A stretch of DNA of 64,000 nucleotides from Paenibacillus marchantiae (GCF_028771845.1 NZ_CP118270.1:3100001-3164000); one strand, 5' to 3'. Positions 44,000 to 53,984 are shown, counted from the first letter of the stretch. Notes: a model not told the origin generated them from the letters alone. Numbers and translations: made by a program.

Positions 44000-45895
44000 A
44001 TGAATATTTTTGAACGCGTTGCGGAACATCGGGCAGAGAGTGACCGTTTATCATGGAACGGGACATTTGAAGATTATATTGCACTGCTGAGAGAGGACCC
44101 GACTCCGGCAATGACGGCTCACGCACGAGTGTACCAGATGATTGAATCATTTGGCGTGGAAGAAGTTGGGGGGCACAAACGGTACAAGTTTTTTGAACAG
44201 GAGATTTTTGGGCTAGATCGGTCCATTGAAAAGCTGGTGGAAGAGTATTTCCACTCGGCAGCACGCCGTCTGGATGTTCGCAAACGGATTCTGCTGCTTA
44301 TGGGTCCGGTCAGCGGAGGTAAGTCAACACTGGTAACGCTGCTGAAACGTGGCCTTGAACAATTCTCCCGCACAGAGAAGGGTGCTATATACGCCATTGA
44401 CGGATGCCCAATGCATGAGGAGCCCTTGCATCTGATTCCGCTGGAGCTTCGTCCCGAAGTGGAAAAGGAGATCGGTGTCCGCATTGAGGGCAATCTCTGC
44501 CCATCCTGCCAGATGCGTCTTCGGACCGAATATGGCGGTGATATTAGCAAGGTGCGAGTGGAACGGGTCACCATTTCCGAGGATAACCGGGTGGGAATCG
44601 GAACATTCAGTCCATCCGATCCCAAATCCCAGGATATTGCCGATCTGACGGGAAGTATCGACTTCTCAACCATTACTGAATTCGGCTCCGAGTCCGATCC
44701 ACGCGCCTATCGTTTTGACGGTGAATTGAACAAGGCCAACCGTGGATTGATGGAATTTCAGGAAATGCTGAAATGTGATGAGAAGTTTCTGTGGAACCTG
44801 TTATCACTGACGCAGGAAGGAAATTTTAAAGCAGGCCGATTTGCCTTGATCAGTGCGGATGAAATGATTGTGGCGCATACGAATGAATCCGAGTACAAAT
44901 CATTTATTTCCAACAAAAAGAATGAAGCCTTGCAATCCCGGATGATCGTCATGCCAATTCCCTACAACCTGAAGGTCTCCGAGGAAGAGAAGATTTATGG
45001 TAAGCTCATTCAGCAAAGTGATATGAAGCATGTCCATATTGCACCGCATGCCCTGCGGACTGCAGCCATTTTCTCCATACTTACCCGCTTGAAAGAAACG
45101 AAGAAACAAGGCATGGATCTGGTCAAAAAAATGCGGATGTATGACGGTGAAGAAGTCGAAGGGTACAAAGAAGCTGATCTGCGTGAGATGCAAAATGAAT
45201 ATTTGGATGAAGGCATGTCGGGCATTGACCCGCGTTATGTCATCAACCGGATATCCAGTGCTTTGATTAAGCAAAACCTTCAGTGCATTAACGCGCTGGA
45301 TATTCTCCGGGCGATCAAGGATGGTCTGGATCAGCATGCTTCGATTTCAAAAGAGGAACGTGAGCGTTATCTGAACTTTATTGCCCTGGCTCGGAAAGAA
45401 TATGATGAGCTGGCGAAGAAGGAAGTGCAGAAAGCGTTTGTATACTCGTTCGAAGAGTCGGCCAGAACGCTGTTCGAAAATTACCTCGATAATATCGAGG
45501 CATTCTGCAACTGGGCCAAAATTCGTGATCCACTGACGGATGAGGAGATGGACCCGGATGAGCGCTTGATGCGTTCGATAGAGGAGCAGATCGGTATTTC
45601 CGAAAATGCCAAAAAGGCTTTCAGGGAAGAGATATTGATCCGCATCTCGGCTTATTCCCGCAAGGAACGGAAGTTTGAATACAGCAGTCATGATCGTTTG
45701 CGTGAAGCGATTGAAAAGAAACTGTTCACTGACTTGAAGGATATTGTGAAGATTACAACTTCAACCAAGACACCAGATGCGACGCAACTGAAACGAATGA
45801 ATGAAGTGATTAAACGGTTGATTGAAGAACATGGATATACCGCAGCCAGCGCGAATGAACTGCTCCGTTATGTGGGCAGCCTGTTGAATCGCTGA
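44000..45895 (+). CDS. prkA: PrkA family serine protein kinase / AAA+ protein
   Basis: Protein of 631 residues, full length for PrkA. N-terminal AAA+ domain with Walker A GPVSGGKST (about 100-108), and a C-terminal PrkA kinase-like domain (about 370-620). In Bacilli it is made in the sporulation mother cell and affects sigma-K-dependent gene expression; both kinase and Lon-like protease activities have been proposed. Start ATG 44000 is eight bases after GGGAGG; the upstream extension lacks a signal. Its usual partners yhbH and spoVR are 12-14 kb away on the other strand in this window. Confidence 0.95.
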   Translation: MNIFERVAEHRAESDRLSWNGTFEDYIALLREDPTPAMTAHARVYQMIESFGVEEVGGHKRYKFFEQEIFGLDRSIEKLVEEYFHSAARRLDVRKRILLLMGPVSGGKSTLVTLLKRGLEQFSRTEKGAIYAIDGCPMHEEPLHLIPLELRPEVEKEIGVRIEGNLCPSCQMRLRTEYGGDISKVRVERVTISEDNRVGIGTFSPSDPKSQDIADLTGSIDFSTITEFGSESDPRAYRFDGELNKANRGLMEFQEMLKCDEKFLWNLLSLTQEGNFKAGRFALISADEMIVAHTNESEYKSFISNKKNEALQSRMIVMPIPYNLKVSEEEKIYGKLIQQSDMKHVHIAPHALRTAAIFSILTRLKETKKQGMDLVKKMRMYDGEEVEGYKEADLREMQNEYLDEGMSGIDPRYVINRISSALIKQNLQCINALDILRAIKDGLDQHASISKEERERYLNFIALARKEYDELAKKEVQKAFVYSFEESARTLFENYLDNIEAFCNWAKIRDPLTDEEMDPDERLMRSIEEQIGISENAKKAFREEILIRISAYSRKERKFEYSSHDRLREAIEKKLFTDLKDIVKITTSTKTPDATQLKRMNEVIKRLIEEHGYTAASANELLRYVGSLLNR

Positions 45896-45923
45896 TCTGC
45901 AACGAACCATTCCGGATCAGGCT

Positions 45924-45972
45924 CCTGACGCCTGCTGTGAGGCTCCTTCACAGCAGGGTCAGGGGTCTTTTT
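45924..45972 (+). terminator. Intrinsic terminator of prkA
   Basis: CCTGAC and CCTGCTGTGA pair with TCACAGCAGG and GTCAGG around CTCC, followed by a T-run. Confidence 0.9.
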
Positions 45973-46139
45973 ATATGGGGAGATGTACAATTAAGACTAA
46001 TAAACTGACAAAGAAGGTCAATTCCATGACAAATTAGTTCTTATGGTATATGTTAAATTAGGTCATTTAGTCTATAATCGATACAGATATTTACAATTTA
46101 ATATTTTTTGTGGTTATTAAGGAGCTGACAGAACTAGTT

Positions 46140-47144
46140 ATGAGTATTGCTATAGCAAGACAACAACAACTTGATTATATTGGATTGACCGCCGGAGATC
46201 TGCAATTGCTTGCTGATCATCGACCTGCTTTTGAGAAAGTCGTGGACGAAGTGGTGGACCACTTCTACAATCATGTGGGCAATTATCCGAATTTGGTCGA
46301 TCTGATTGCCCGCTTCTCTTCCATCGATCGTTTGAAGGAGACACAAAAGCTATACTGGTTATCCATGACCGATGGTGTAGTTGATGATGCATACATTGAA
46401 CAGCGCATTGCAATCGGACTAGTCCATTCCCGCATTGGTTTGTCCGAAGATTATTACTTGGGCACGTATATGGTTTATCTCGATATTGCAACAAGCATAT
46501 TCCAGCAAGTCATTCCTGAACGCTGGCATGTGGTCATTCAGGCCCTTAGTAAAATGTTCAACCTCGACTCACAGCTTGTATTGGAGGCTTACGAGAAGAA
46601 GGAAAAGGAAAAATTAAATCAACTCGCTGAAGATCAGCAGCATACGTTGCTGGCGATCACGCAGATTACCCAGCAGTTGACGGGCATGATTAGTGAATTG
46701 AACGAAAATGCTCAGGCGATCTCTGATGTGGCCAGAGAAACGGCTGCCTCTCAGGATCAGGCCAATGGACTGTTGGAAGAGCTGACTAAGGAAATTCATC
46801 AGATTGGCAAAATGGGTGAGATCATTCGTGAAATATCGGATCAGAGTCATCTAGTGGGTTTGAATGCCGCCATTGAAGCTGCACATGCAGGAGAATTTGG
46901 ACGGGGATTCGAGGTGGTTGCCAGTGAGGTTCGCAAGCTTGCGGCTAGTTCCCGAGAAGCTCAAGGAAAAATTCAGTCGAACCTGGCACAGATCATGAAG
47001 AAGCTGGGCAGTGTTCAACAGGAGTCAGAGCACACTGCTTCGGGAGCAAGGCGTCAGGCATCCCGTTCAGAAGAGCTTGCGGTTTTTGCTACCACTATGG
47101 AGAAACTGGCACTTGATCTCAGGAAATTAGATCAACAGGAATAG
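46140..47144 (+). CDS. Globin-coupled chemotaxis-type sensor, HemAT-like
   Basis: Soluble protein of 334 residues. The N-terminal sensor globin (about 15-165) has the proximal haem histidine at His96 in VHSRIGL, as in HemAT. The C-terminal half is a short methyl-accepting coiled coil with the signalling tip [15 protein letters not shown] and [15 protein letters not shown]. There is no transmembrane segment. It should sense O2 and signal to CheA. It is about 100 residues shorter than B. subtilis HemAT, the loss being in the coiled coil. Start uncertain: ATG 46140 lies 15 bases from GGAG; GTG 46110 is an alternative. Confidence 0.88.
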   Translation: MSIAIARQQQLDYIGLTAGDLQLLADHRPAFEKVVDEVVDHFYNHVGNYPNLVDLIARFSSIDRLKETQKLYWLSMTDGVVDDAYIEQRIAIGLVHSRIGLSEDYYLGTYMVYLDIATSIFQQVIPERWHVVIQALSKMFNLDSQLVLEAYEKKEKEKLNQLAEDQQHTLLAITQITQQLTGMISELNENAQAISDVARETAASQDQANGLLEELTKEIHQIGKMGEIIREISDQSHLVGLNAAIEAAHAGEFGRGFEVVASEVRKLAASSREAQGKIQSNLAQIMKKLGSVQQESEHTASGARRQASRSEELAVFATTMEKLALDLRKLDQQE

Positions 47145-47273
47145 GCGGTAATACTGGCTGGAAGCTGAGATACCGTTTCTGGCTGTTTTAAGCTATAATG
47201 GGTAGACAAACCTGCCGATGTTATAGTGAATGCAGCCGGAGACAGGGGATTTGAAAGAGGTTGAGGTGATCAG

Positions 47274-48278
47274 GTGGCTTCTATCCATGATGTGGCCAAA
47301 GAGGCGGGCGTATCTGTTGCAACCGTTTCCAAAGTGCTGAACGATTATCCCGATGTAAGTGACAAAACTCGCAAAAAAGTCAATATAGCCATCGAACTAT
47401 TGAAATATCAACCGAATGTGGTTGCACGTGGACTTGTAAAACGCCGTTCTTGGACGGTAGGTGTATTGTTGACGGTTCCTTTTACCAATCCGTTTGTATC
47501 GGAGTTGCTTGAAGGAATCAAAACAGCGCTGGAAAACAGCGGATACGATCTTGTTCGCTTATCTACACGTTTTGATGATCCGACATACTCCTTTATTAAA
47601 CATTGCCGCAGCCGAAATGTGGATGGCGTTGTTGTATTCGGGGAAGGAAGAGACAACGAGAGTATTCAGGAATTGGTTACTGCTGAGATTCCGACGATGT
47701 TCGTTGATACCGACTTGTTTGGCAAGCGGGCAGGATACATAACGACGGATAATGCAAATGCCATAGCTATGAGTGTGAAGCATTTGCATGAACTGGGTCA
47801 CCAGAAAATTGCCTATATTTCAGGTACACTTGGGCCTGCCGTAGCGAATCTTCGACTGGATGGATATCGGGAAGGTTTGCGAGTCTGCGGCATTCCATAT
47901 TCAACGGTGTATCTGGAGGTCTGTGACTATTCTTTCGATGGTGGCAGTAAGGCAGCTCGCCGATTGCTTGCATTGAAGGACCAGCCTACGGGGATTGTCT
48001 GTGCTTCAGATATGTCTGCTTTTGGTGCGATCCACGAAATTGAGAAGCATGGTTTACGGGTGCCTGAGGATGTATCTGTTGTCGGATTTGATAACACATA
48101 CTATGCGGAAGTGTTCAAACCAGGGTTGACCACGATTAATCAAAATATTCATTCCATTGGAATCAAATCCATCGAATATCTGATCGCCATGATTGAGAAT
48201 CCTGCATATACTCCTCCAGTCGTTACGGAGCCATCCAATCTGGTGATTCGCCAAACGACTGCACCTGTGCAAGCGTAA
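47274..48278 (+). CDS. LacI-family transcriptional regulator
   Basis: Protein of 334 residues: N-terminal helix-turn-helix (SIHDVAKEAGVSVATVSK) with hinge helix NVVARGLVKR and a sugar-binding-type effector domain ending in VVGFDNTYYAE and LTTINQNI. Start GTG 47274 follows GAGGTGATC. It lies upstream of the YesMN-type two-component system and may control it or a sugar operon elsewhere; no operator pair like that of the other LacI gene was seen nearby. Followed by its own terminator. Confidence 0.92.
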   Translation: MASIHDVAKEAGVSVATVSKVLNDYPDVSDKTRKKVNIAIELLKYQPNVVARGLVKRRSWTVGVLLTVPFTNPFVSELLEGIKTALENSGYDLVRLSTRFDDPTYSFIKHCRSRNVDGVVVFGEGRDNESIQELVTAEIPTMFVDTDLFGKRAGYITTDNANAIAMSVKHLHELGHQKIAYISGTLGPAVANLRLDGYREGLRVCGIPYSTVYLEVCDYSFDGGSKAARRLLALKDQPTGIVCASDMSAFGAIHEIEKHGLRVPEDVSVVGFDNTYYAEVFKPGLTTINQNIHSIGIKSIEYLIAMIENPAYTPPVVTEPSNLVIRQTTAPVQA

Positions 48279-48291
48279 AGGTCTTCGAACC

Positions 48292-48318
48292 AGCACAGCC
48301 TATGGGCTGTGCTTTTTT
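48292..48318 (+). terminator. Intrinsic terminator of the lacI-type gene
   Basis: AGCACAGCC pairs with GGCTGTGCT around TATG, followed by six T. Confidence 0.92.
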
Positions 48319-48387
48319 GGTATGCCATTTCTTTTTGGGAAATAACGGAGATCAGAAGTTGTTGTGCAATGCTTGCAGGAAAAGCTG

Positions 48388-48416
48388 TTGACTTTTTACC
48401 ACACAGACCTTAACAA
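48388..48416 (+). promoter_or_regulatory. Promoter of the YesMN-type operon
   Basis: TTGACT (48388-48393), 17-bp spacer, TAACAA (48411-48416). A consensus -35 with a weak -10. Confidence 0.5.
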
Positions 48417-48442
48417 TAAAAGGCAGAATAATACAAAATTTT

Positions 48443-48457
48443 ATGTAATCGCTTTCT
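48443..48457 (+). promoter_or_regulatory. cre-like site downstream of the YesMN-type promoter
   Basis: ATGTAATCGCTTTCT fits the relaxed CcpA consensus WTGNAANCGNWNNCW at every fixed position. Placed about 20-35 bases after the predicted start, it would repress when preferred sugars are present. A LacI-type repressor could also use it. Confidence 0.5.
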
Positions 48458-48514
48458 TTTTACTGATGAATATAGGGACACTGCAATTGTCATTCAAAGG
48501 GAAGGGTGATGGGC

Positions 48515-50125
48515 ATGCATCGGGTACTGCTGGTTGATGATGAAGTATACGCACGAAAAGGACTTAGAAAACTGATCCGCTGGGAAGCATGCGGGTTCGA
48601 AGTGGCTGGAGAGGCGAATGATGGGGATGAGGCTAGTACCCGGATCGAAGAGCTACAGCCTGACGTTGTCATTACGGACATACGTATGCCGGAGACGGAT
48701 GGACTGGAATTGATCCGGCGCACGGTTGAGCGTAATGAGCAGGTTCTAAATAAGTGCAAACAGCCCTATTTTATCATCGTGAGTGGATATAATGATTTTG
48801 CTTATGCCCAGCAGGCCGTGAGGTACGGGGTACAGGATTATATTTTGAAGCCAATTGATGAGATTGAACTGGAAGGGACTTTACGCAAGCTGGCGGAGGA
48901 GTTGAATCGACGCAAGCATGCTGAACAAACCCGACGTGAGCAGGAATACGTCAGATTACTTAATCAGTTTATTTATGGCGAATCGGATTTGGAAACGGTT
49001 GAACAATGGATTGAACTGACGGGTACAAGTGCTAACGATCCGCTGGCATATCTGCTGTTTGAGAATCACATTTTCCGGGTTTCGGATAATACTCAAGAAG
49101 AGGAGCCGGGAGCCAGGAACGGAGAGAATTTTGGCCGGATTGTGCAGTCTGTTCTTGGAAAGATGTATGCAAATCGCTCGTATCTTCATGTAAAAGAGCA
49201 TGGCGAACGTATCGGAGTTCTCTTAACTGCGGAACATCTGCACCCCTATTCAATGAATCTTCATGAGGTTGCCAGGCAAATGCAATCTTGCTTCGCCGAA
49301 ATGGGTCATGACTCTGTAAGCATATATATCGGAAAAGTTTGTTATGAACCTTTACTTATTGGACATGCCTATCAGACCGCACTCAAGGCTATTTCCTATA
49401 AATTCATTTCAGAGAAGAGTGGGATCGTCCTGTATGATGACATGCAGCATGAACCTGTACAGTGGGTGCATACCGATCATGAAAAGGAGCAGGAACTCCT
49501 GACACTTATGGAGGAACAACGGGTTGAGGCGTTGGAGAATGCAGTGGGTGAATGGTTCAACGGAATGAGAAAGGCCAATTACGCTCCTGTTGCCGTGACG
49601 TCAGCAATTCACCAATTGATCTCAGCGGTTCTATCCATTCTGAAATCCGCTGAGGCGAATGTGAAAGAGATACCTTCGTTCAAGCTAATTTTGGCATGGC
49701 AAGCAGATCGGGGAACGTTGGCTGAGGCTAGACGGTTGTTGACGGTTTTTATGCTGGATTCAGCACGTAAACTGGCGGAACAGCGTCAGTACAATCACAG
49801 GGGAGCCATGACTAAAATCAAACATTATATTGAAGCCAACTACAGCAGCAATATTAGTTTGAGAAGTATTGCCTCCGAATTTTACATGAACCCGGTCTAT
49901 TTGGGTCAACGCTTCCGCAAGGTGTATGGCGTGTATTTCAATGACTTCCTGCTTCAGCTTCGGATGGAGGAAGCCAAGAAGCTGCTGCGTCAGACGGATA
50001 TGCGAGTATATGAAATTGCCGAGAGGGTTGGGTTCGGAAGCAGTGACTATTTCGCGACTCAATTTGAGAAAAAGGAATCATGTTCCCCTACGGAATATCG
50101 AAATCGCATCCTGGATGAAGGGTAG
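48515..50125 (+). CDS. YesN-type response regulator with AraC domain
   Basis: Protein of 536 residues: N-terminal receiver with phosphoacceptor Asp in VVITDIRMP (about 54), a long central region of unknown fold (about 150-425), and a C-terminal AraC double helix-turn-helix (about 430-530, ending SSDYFATQFEKKESCSP). This is the usual layout of regulators that switch on carbohydrate importer genes in Paenibacillus. ATG 48515 is eight bases after GGAAGGG; ATG 48509 is too close. Its kinase gene follows 12 bases later. Confidence 0.93.
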   Translation: MHRVLLVDDEVYARKGLRKLIRWEACGFEVAGEANDGDEASTRIEELQPDVVITDIRMPETDGLELIRRTVERNEQVLNKCKQPYFIIVSGYNDFAYAQQAVRYGVQDYILKPIDEIELEGTLRKLAEELNRRKHAEQTRREQEYVRLLNQFIYGESDLETVEQWIELTGTSANDPLAYLLFENHIFRVSDNTQEEEPGARNGENFGRIVQSVLGKMYANRSYLHVKEHGERIGVLLTAEHLHPYSMNLHEVARQMQSCFAEMGHDSVSIYIGKVCYEPLLIGHAYQTALKAISYKFISEKSGIVLYDDMQHEPVQWVHTDHEKEQELLTLMEEQRVEALENAVGEWFNGMRKANYAPVAVTSAIHQLISAVLSILKSAEANVKEIPSFKLILAWQADRGTLAEARRLLTVFMLDSARKLAEQRQYNHRGAMTKIKHYIEANYSSNISLRSIASEFYMNPVYLGQRFRKVYGVYFNDFLLQLRMEEAKKLLRQTDMRVYEIAERVGFGSSDYFATQFEKKESCSPTEYRNRILDEG

Positions 50126-50137
50126 GGAGATGACACC

Positions 50138-51907
50138 GTGAAGCTCAACTTTTTTAATAATATCCGCCTACGGGATAAAATGCTGATTTTGTATCTTTTC
50201 TTTGTACTCGTACCCGTTATCCTGACGAATGTTATTTTCTATCAGGTGACCATAGCGAACGTAAAATCCCAGCGAATGGCAGACCTCTCCAAAGGAATGG
50301 AACAGATTCGAAGTCAATTTATGGGGGAGATTCGCAATGCGGCCGATTTTTCCTCAAGCTTTTATACGGACAGTATATTAAATGACATGCTGGATGTGAA
50401 TTATACAAATCCGGTTCAGTATATCGAAGCCTACGATTCTTATCTTCGCAAAATCCTGAATACCTATTACTCCGGTTACCGCTCCCTCCAAGGTTTGACG
50501 ATATATGTGGATAACAAAAGTGTACTGCCTTCCGGGGGAGTTGAGTTTCTAACCGAAGAGGTTCGACAGTCCGAGCCATACAGGCTGCTGGCAAACAGTA
50601 AACATTCCGCACCCATTCTGATGAGATCCGGTCCTGAAGGGAATCGGCAGACGTTCAGCATTTTACGCAAACTCAATTATTATGAAGCTCTGCCCGGGTG
50701 GAAGGAAAAGTTCGTACGATTGGATCTGAAGCCATCGACGATTCGCCAGATTTTCACCAACCTTAATGTACAGGGCAACCTGTATCTGATTAATCCGGCT
50801 GGACAAATAGACTACTCGACGGATTCTGGTATCCCATGGTCCAGTCAACTCGTGAATTATAGTGATGTCATGGATCAACAAAGTAAGAAAGAGTTCGAAA
50901 TGGCCTATCCATTGTCCGGTGAAATGGAGGGATGGAAAATCAACGGAGTGTTCGATGAATCCGAGATTTACAAGGAACTGGGCAAACCCAGTCACCTTGT
51001 CGTTGTGCTGGCCTGTATCAATCTGATCCTGCCGACCTGGATTATTATCTGGATGACACGCACAATCCACGTGAGGCTGGCTCGAATACTGAAACACATG
51101 GAAAAAGTGAAGCATCAGCGATTTGAACCGATTAGACAGCCGGAATCGTCGGACGAGATTGGGCAGCTGACAGCCGAATTCAATCGCATGACGATGACGA
51201 TCCATCGTTTGATTAACGACGTCTATGTAGCAGACATTCAACATAAAAATTTGGAGTTACAGCGGCGGCATGCCCAATTAAACGCATTGCAGAGCCAGAT
51301 TAATCCGCATTTTTTGTTTAACGCGCTGGAGACCATCCGCATGCGCAGCCTCATGAAAGATGAGGATGAGACGGCACGAATTATTTATCATATGGCTAAA
51401 ATTTTTCGGAATGCCCTCACCTGGAATCGGGATAAAGTCAGCATACGGGAGGAATTGGAGTATGTGACCTGTTTTCTTGAAATCCAGAAATATCGTTTTG
51501 GTCACAAGCTGGATTATACGATTGATCTGGACCCAGAGGCTGCGAATTGTTCCATTCCCAAGATGACATTGTTGCCTTTTGTTGAAAATGCCAGCATTCA
51601 TGGTATCGAACCACTGAAGGAAGGCGGGGAAATTCGGCTTTGTATTCGACGAACAGGTACAGAACTGATCTGTGTGGTGGAGGATTCCGGGGCAGGTATG
51701 ACAGAGGACAAAAGAAAGCAGCTGCTCTCTTACGTGAAAACGGAAGACGCTATGGGTGATCGCGTAGGTGTACAGAATGTCATCTATCGTCTGAAGCTGA
51801 TCTACGATAGCCGGTTCCATATTCAGATCGATAGCGCTCCTAGGGCAGGCACACGTGTGGAAATTGGTTTACCCCTTGAAGATTCATCCAATCCACCAAA
51901 GCATTGA
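50138..51907 (+). CDS. YesM-type sensor histidine kinase
   Basis: Membrane kinase of 589 residues: transmembrane helix about 13-35, an extracellular dCache-like sensor region of about 240 residues, second helix about 284-305, HAMP, the His_kinase domain with the phosphorylated His in NPHFLFNALET (about 390) and a C-terminal ATPase domain (VEDSGAGM). Start GTG 50138 after GGGAG. Such kinases sense extracellular sugars directly or via a binding lipoprotein; here a binding-protein gene follows directly, suggesting the latter. Confidence 0.93.
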   Translation: MKLNFFNNIRLRDKMLILYLFFVLVPVILTNVIFYQVTIANVKSQRMADLSKGMEQIRSQFMGEIRNAADFSSSFYTDSILNDMLDVNYTNPVQYIEAYDSYLRKILNTYYSGYRSLQGLTIYVDNKSVLPSGGVEFLTEEVRQSEPYRLLANSKHSAPILMRSGPEGNRQTFSILRKLNYYEALPGWKEKFVRLDLKPSTIRQIFTNLNVQGNLYLINPAGQIDYSTDSGIPWSSQLVNYSDVMDQQSKKEFEMAYPLSGEMEGWKINGVFDESEIYKELGKPSHLVVVLACINLILPTWIIIWMTRTIHVRLARILKHMEKVKHQRFEPIRQPESSDEIGQLTAEFNRMTMTIHRLINDVYVADIQHKNLELQRRHAQLNALQSQINPHFLFNALETIRMRSLMKDEDETARIIYHMAKIFRNALTWNRDKVSIREELEYVTCFLEIQKYRFGHKLDYTIDLDPEAANCSIPKMTLLPFVENASIHGIEPLKEGGEIRLCIRRTGTELICVVEDSGAGMTEDKRKQLLSYVKTEDAMGDRVGVQNVIYRLKLIYDSRFHIQIDSAPRAGTRVEIGLPLEDSSNPPKH

Positions 51908-52011
51908 ACATTCTAAGGCATAAACCTATAGTTTATCCGGTAAACAAAGTTTGTCATCAACCTTATAATAAAAGTGCTTACATTAAAGGGGGGAAAGAGG
52001 GTGCGTTCATA

Positions 52012-53685
52012 TTGGTTAATCACATGCTGAAGCGCTGGCTGCCGGCAGTATTAGCTTTAACCATGGTGACGGCTTGTTCCTGGGGAGGAAGTGAGATTAA
52101 ACCGGAAGCTGGAGCGGGGGGAGACGGCAAAGTAAGCACAGAGAAAGTGACATTCTCGTATTTTAAAGCGGGTTCAGGCAAGGACATCAATACAAATGAA
52201 ACCACAATCGGCAAAAAGCTGGAGGAACAAACCGGGGTTAATTTCAAAATTGAATACCTGGTTGGTGATATTAATACCAAAATTGGAACGATGATTGCAA
52301 GCAACAAGTACCCGGATGTGATGGTCCCGGACGGGGCTATTGACAAAATCGTGGATGCCGGTGCATTTATTCCTCTCAACGATCTGATTGATCAGTATGG
52401 CCCCAACATTAAACGGGTGTATGAGTCGTACTACAACCTGATGAAAGAGGGAGATGGCAACATTTATTTTCTGCCCATGAGCGCAGTGGTTGGAGACTAT
52501 CTGCCTAATCCGAATGTGGATCAAGGTGCCTTCTGGATACAGCGGCGTGTATTGAAGGAGGCTGGATATCCAAAGATCACCACACTGGATGAATACATGG
52601 ATCTGATTAAACAATACGCTGACAAACACAAAGATGAAGGATTGACTGGATTCCTGTCATTGACGTATGATGATAAATTTTTTACGATCACTAACCCGGC
52701 CATGCATCTTGCAGGTTATCCGAATGATGGAGCCATTATGGTGGATATGCAGACAAAGGAAGCGCAGGACTATGGGCTTACCGAAGAGACCAAACGCTGG
52801 ATGCAGAAACTGAATGAAATGAATTCATTAGGGCTGTTTGATAAGTCCTCCTTTGTCGATAACTATGACCAGTATCTTGCGAAAGTGACCAGTGGGAAAG
52901 TGCTTGGATTCTTTGATTATGCCTGGCAGGTAGGGCAGGAAATGAACAATCTGAAGGAAGCCGGTAATGACGATTTGCGTTATATGGCACTGCCGATTGT
53001 GTACGACGCAAACATCAAGGATCAGTATACTGATCCGCCGAGCTTTGTTAATAACCGGGGGATTGGCATTACCGTAAGCGCAGAAGATCCGGTCCGTATC
53101 ATCCAATTCTTCGATAACCTACTAACGGATGAGAATCAGATTCTGTCCAACTGGGGGATCGAAGGAGAAACCTACGAAGTGGATGACAAGGGGTGGTTTA
53201 CGCGCTCTGAGGAAATGATCCGGAAAACAGATTCAGATGAGTTCCGTCAATCGTTCGGATTCAAATATTTTGAGTACAGCTGGCCGCGTTACGGTAATGG
53301 ATCGACTCTGCCTGACGGTAATTCTGTCGGTGTAGAACGACAACCCGAAGTTGCCCAATTCTCCTATACGGATGGAGATAAGCTCATTCTGGAGAAGTAT
53401 GGCGTGGAGACGTTCACTCAACTGTTCGCTGCGCCGGATGAACGTCCATGGTACCCGGCTTGGAGCATTGCTTTTGATCAAGGTTCCCCAGCCCATATCT
53501 ATGGACAGAAACGTACAGATTTGCAAAAGAAATATGTACCCAAACTAGTCCTCACCAGTCCGTCTGACTTTAACAAAGTCTGGGATGAATATGTGAAGGA
53601 ATTCAACAAGCTTGATGTGAAGGGCTATGAACAGACGATGACCGAAGAAGTTCGCAAGAAGGCAAAATTGGCCAAAGTTGAATAA
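52012..53685 (+). CDS. Orphan solute-binding lipoprotein
   Basis: Exported lipoprotein of about 557 residues of the YtcQ/LipO size class. Signal sequence and lipobox VTAC with Cys near residue 21, followed by a two-lobed binding fold (NTNETTIGKKLEEQTG, MIASNKYPDVMVPDG). The frame is open from 51904 within the kinase stop, but TTG 52012, about ten bases after GAGGG, gives a proper signal peptide; ATG 52024 is an alternative. No permease genes are adjacent, so it either feeds a transporter elsewhere or acts as the sensor partner of the upstream kinase. Confidence 0.85.
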   Translation: MVNHMLKRWLPAVLALTMVTACSWGGSEIKPEAGAGGDGKVSTEKVTFSYFKAGSGKDINTNETTIGKKLEEQTGVNFKIEYLVGDINTKIGTMIASNKYPDVMVPDGAIDKIVDAGAFIPLNDLIDQYGPNIKRVYESYYNLMKEGDGNIYFLPMSAVVGDYLPNPNVDQGAFWIQRRVLKEAGYPKITTLDEYMDLIKQYADKHKDEGLTGFLSLTYDDKFFTITNPAMHLAGYPNDGAIMVDMQTKEAQDYGLTEETKRWMQKLNEMNSLGLFDKSSFVDNYDQYLAKVTSGKVLGFFDYAWQVGQEMNNLKEAGNDDLRYMALPIVYDANIKDQYTDPPSFVNNRGIGITVSAEDPVRIIQFFDNLLTDENQILSNWGIEGETYEVDDKGWFTRSEEMIRKTDSDEFRQSFGFKYFEYSWPRYGNGSTLPDGNSVGVERQPEVAQFSYTDGDKLILEKYGVETFTQLFAAPDERPWYPAWSIAFDQGSPAHIYGQKRTDLQKKYVPKLVLTSPSDFNKVWDEYVKEFNKLDVKGYEQTMTEEVRKKAKLAKVE

Positions 53686-53786
53686 GGTGGCGAGGAAAGG
53701 ATGGCACGGAGGGATAAACGCCTGCAAGGCGCGTGGTGAATGGGAATTCGACAATACTAAACATTCGTTTTATCTGGAAAAAAGTG

Positions 53787-53936
53787 TTGATTTTCACGTC
53801 TGGGACGTTTAGACTATATACATCAATATTAACGGGTTAGAGATGTATGACTTTGGCTTTATAACAAGTCGGTGGTCTCCAGACAAATGATGTGGAGGGA
53901 GTGCCTGTCATCCAGACAGCGCACTCGCTTTTTTTT
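53787..53936 (+). ncRNA. Possible structured RNA with promoter and terminator upstream of the c-di-GMP gene
   Basis: A promoter-like TTGATT (53787-53792), 17-bp spacer, TAGACT (53810-53815) is followed by three possible stems (CATC/GATG around 53821 and 53842, GACTT/AAGTC at 53849-53870, CTCC/GGAG at 53877-53897) and a strong terminator, AGTGCCTGTC with GACAGCGCACT (53900-53925) and eight T. It could be a small RNA or a terminator-controlled leader of the GGDEF-EAL gene. Alternatively the hairpin simply ends the lipoprotein gene. No known riboswitch class was recognised. Confidence 0.35.
53899..53936 (+). terminator. Intrinsic terminator before the GGDEF-EAL gene
   Basis: AGTGCCTGTC (53900-53909) pairs with GACAGCGCACT (53915-53925), followed by eight T. 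Confidence 0.9.
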
Positions 53937-53984
53937 ACATTTTGCATACATACAAGGCATTTCCCGGTTGAAAGGACAAAGTGA

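Noticed and set aside
53816..53984. GEMM-type c-di-GMP riboswitch upstream of the GGDEF-EAL gene
   Set aside because: The conserved GEMM core and tetraloop receptor elements are absent; only generic stems are seen.
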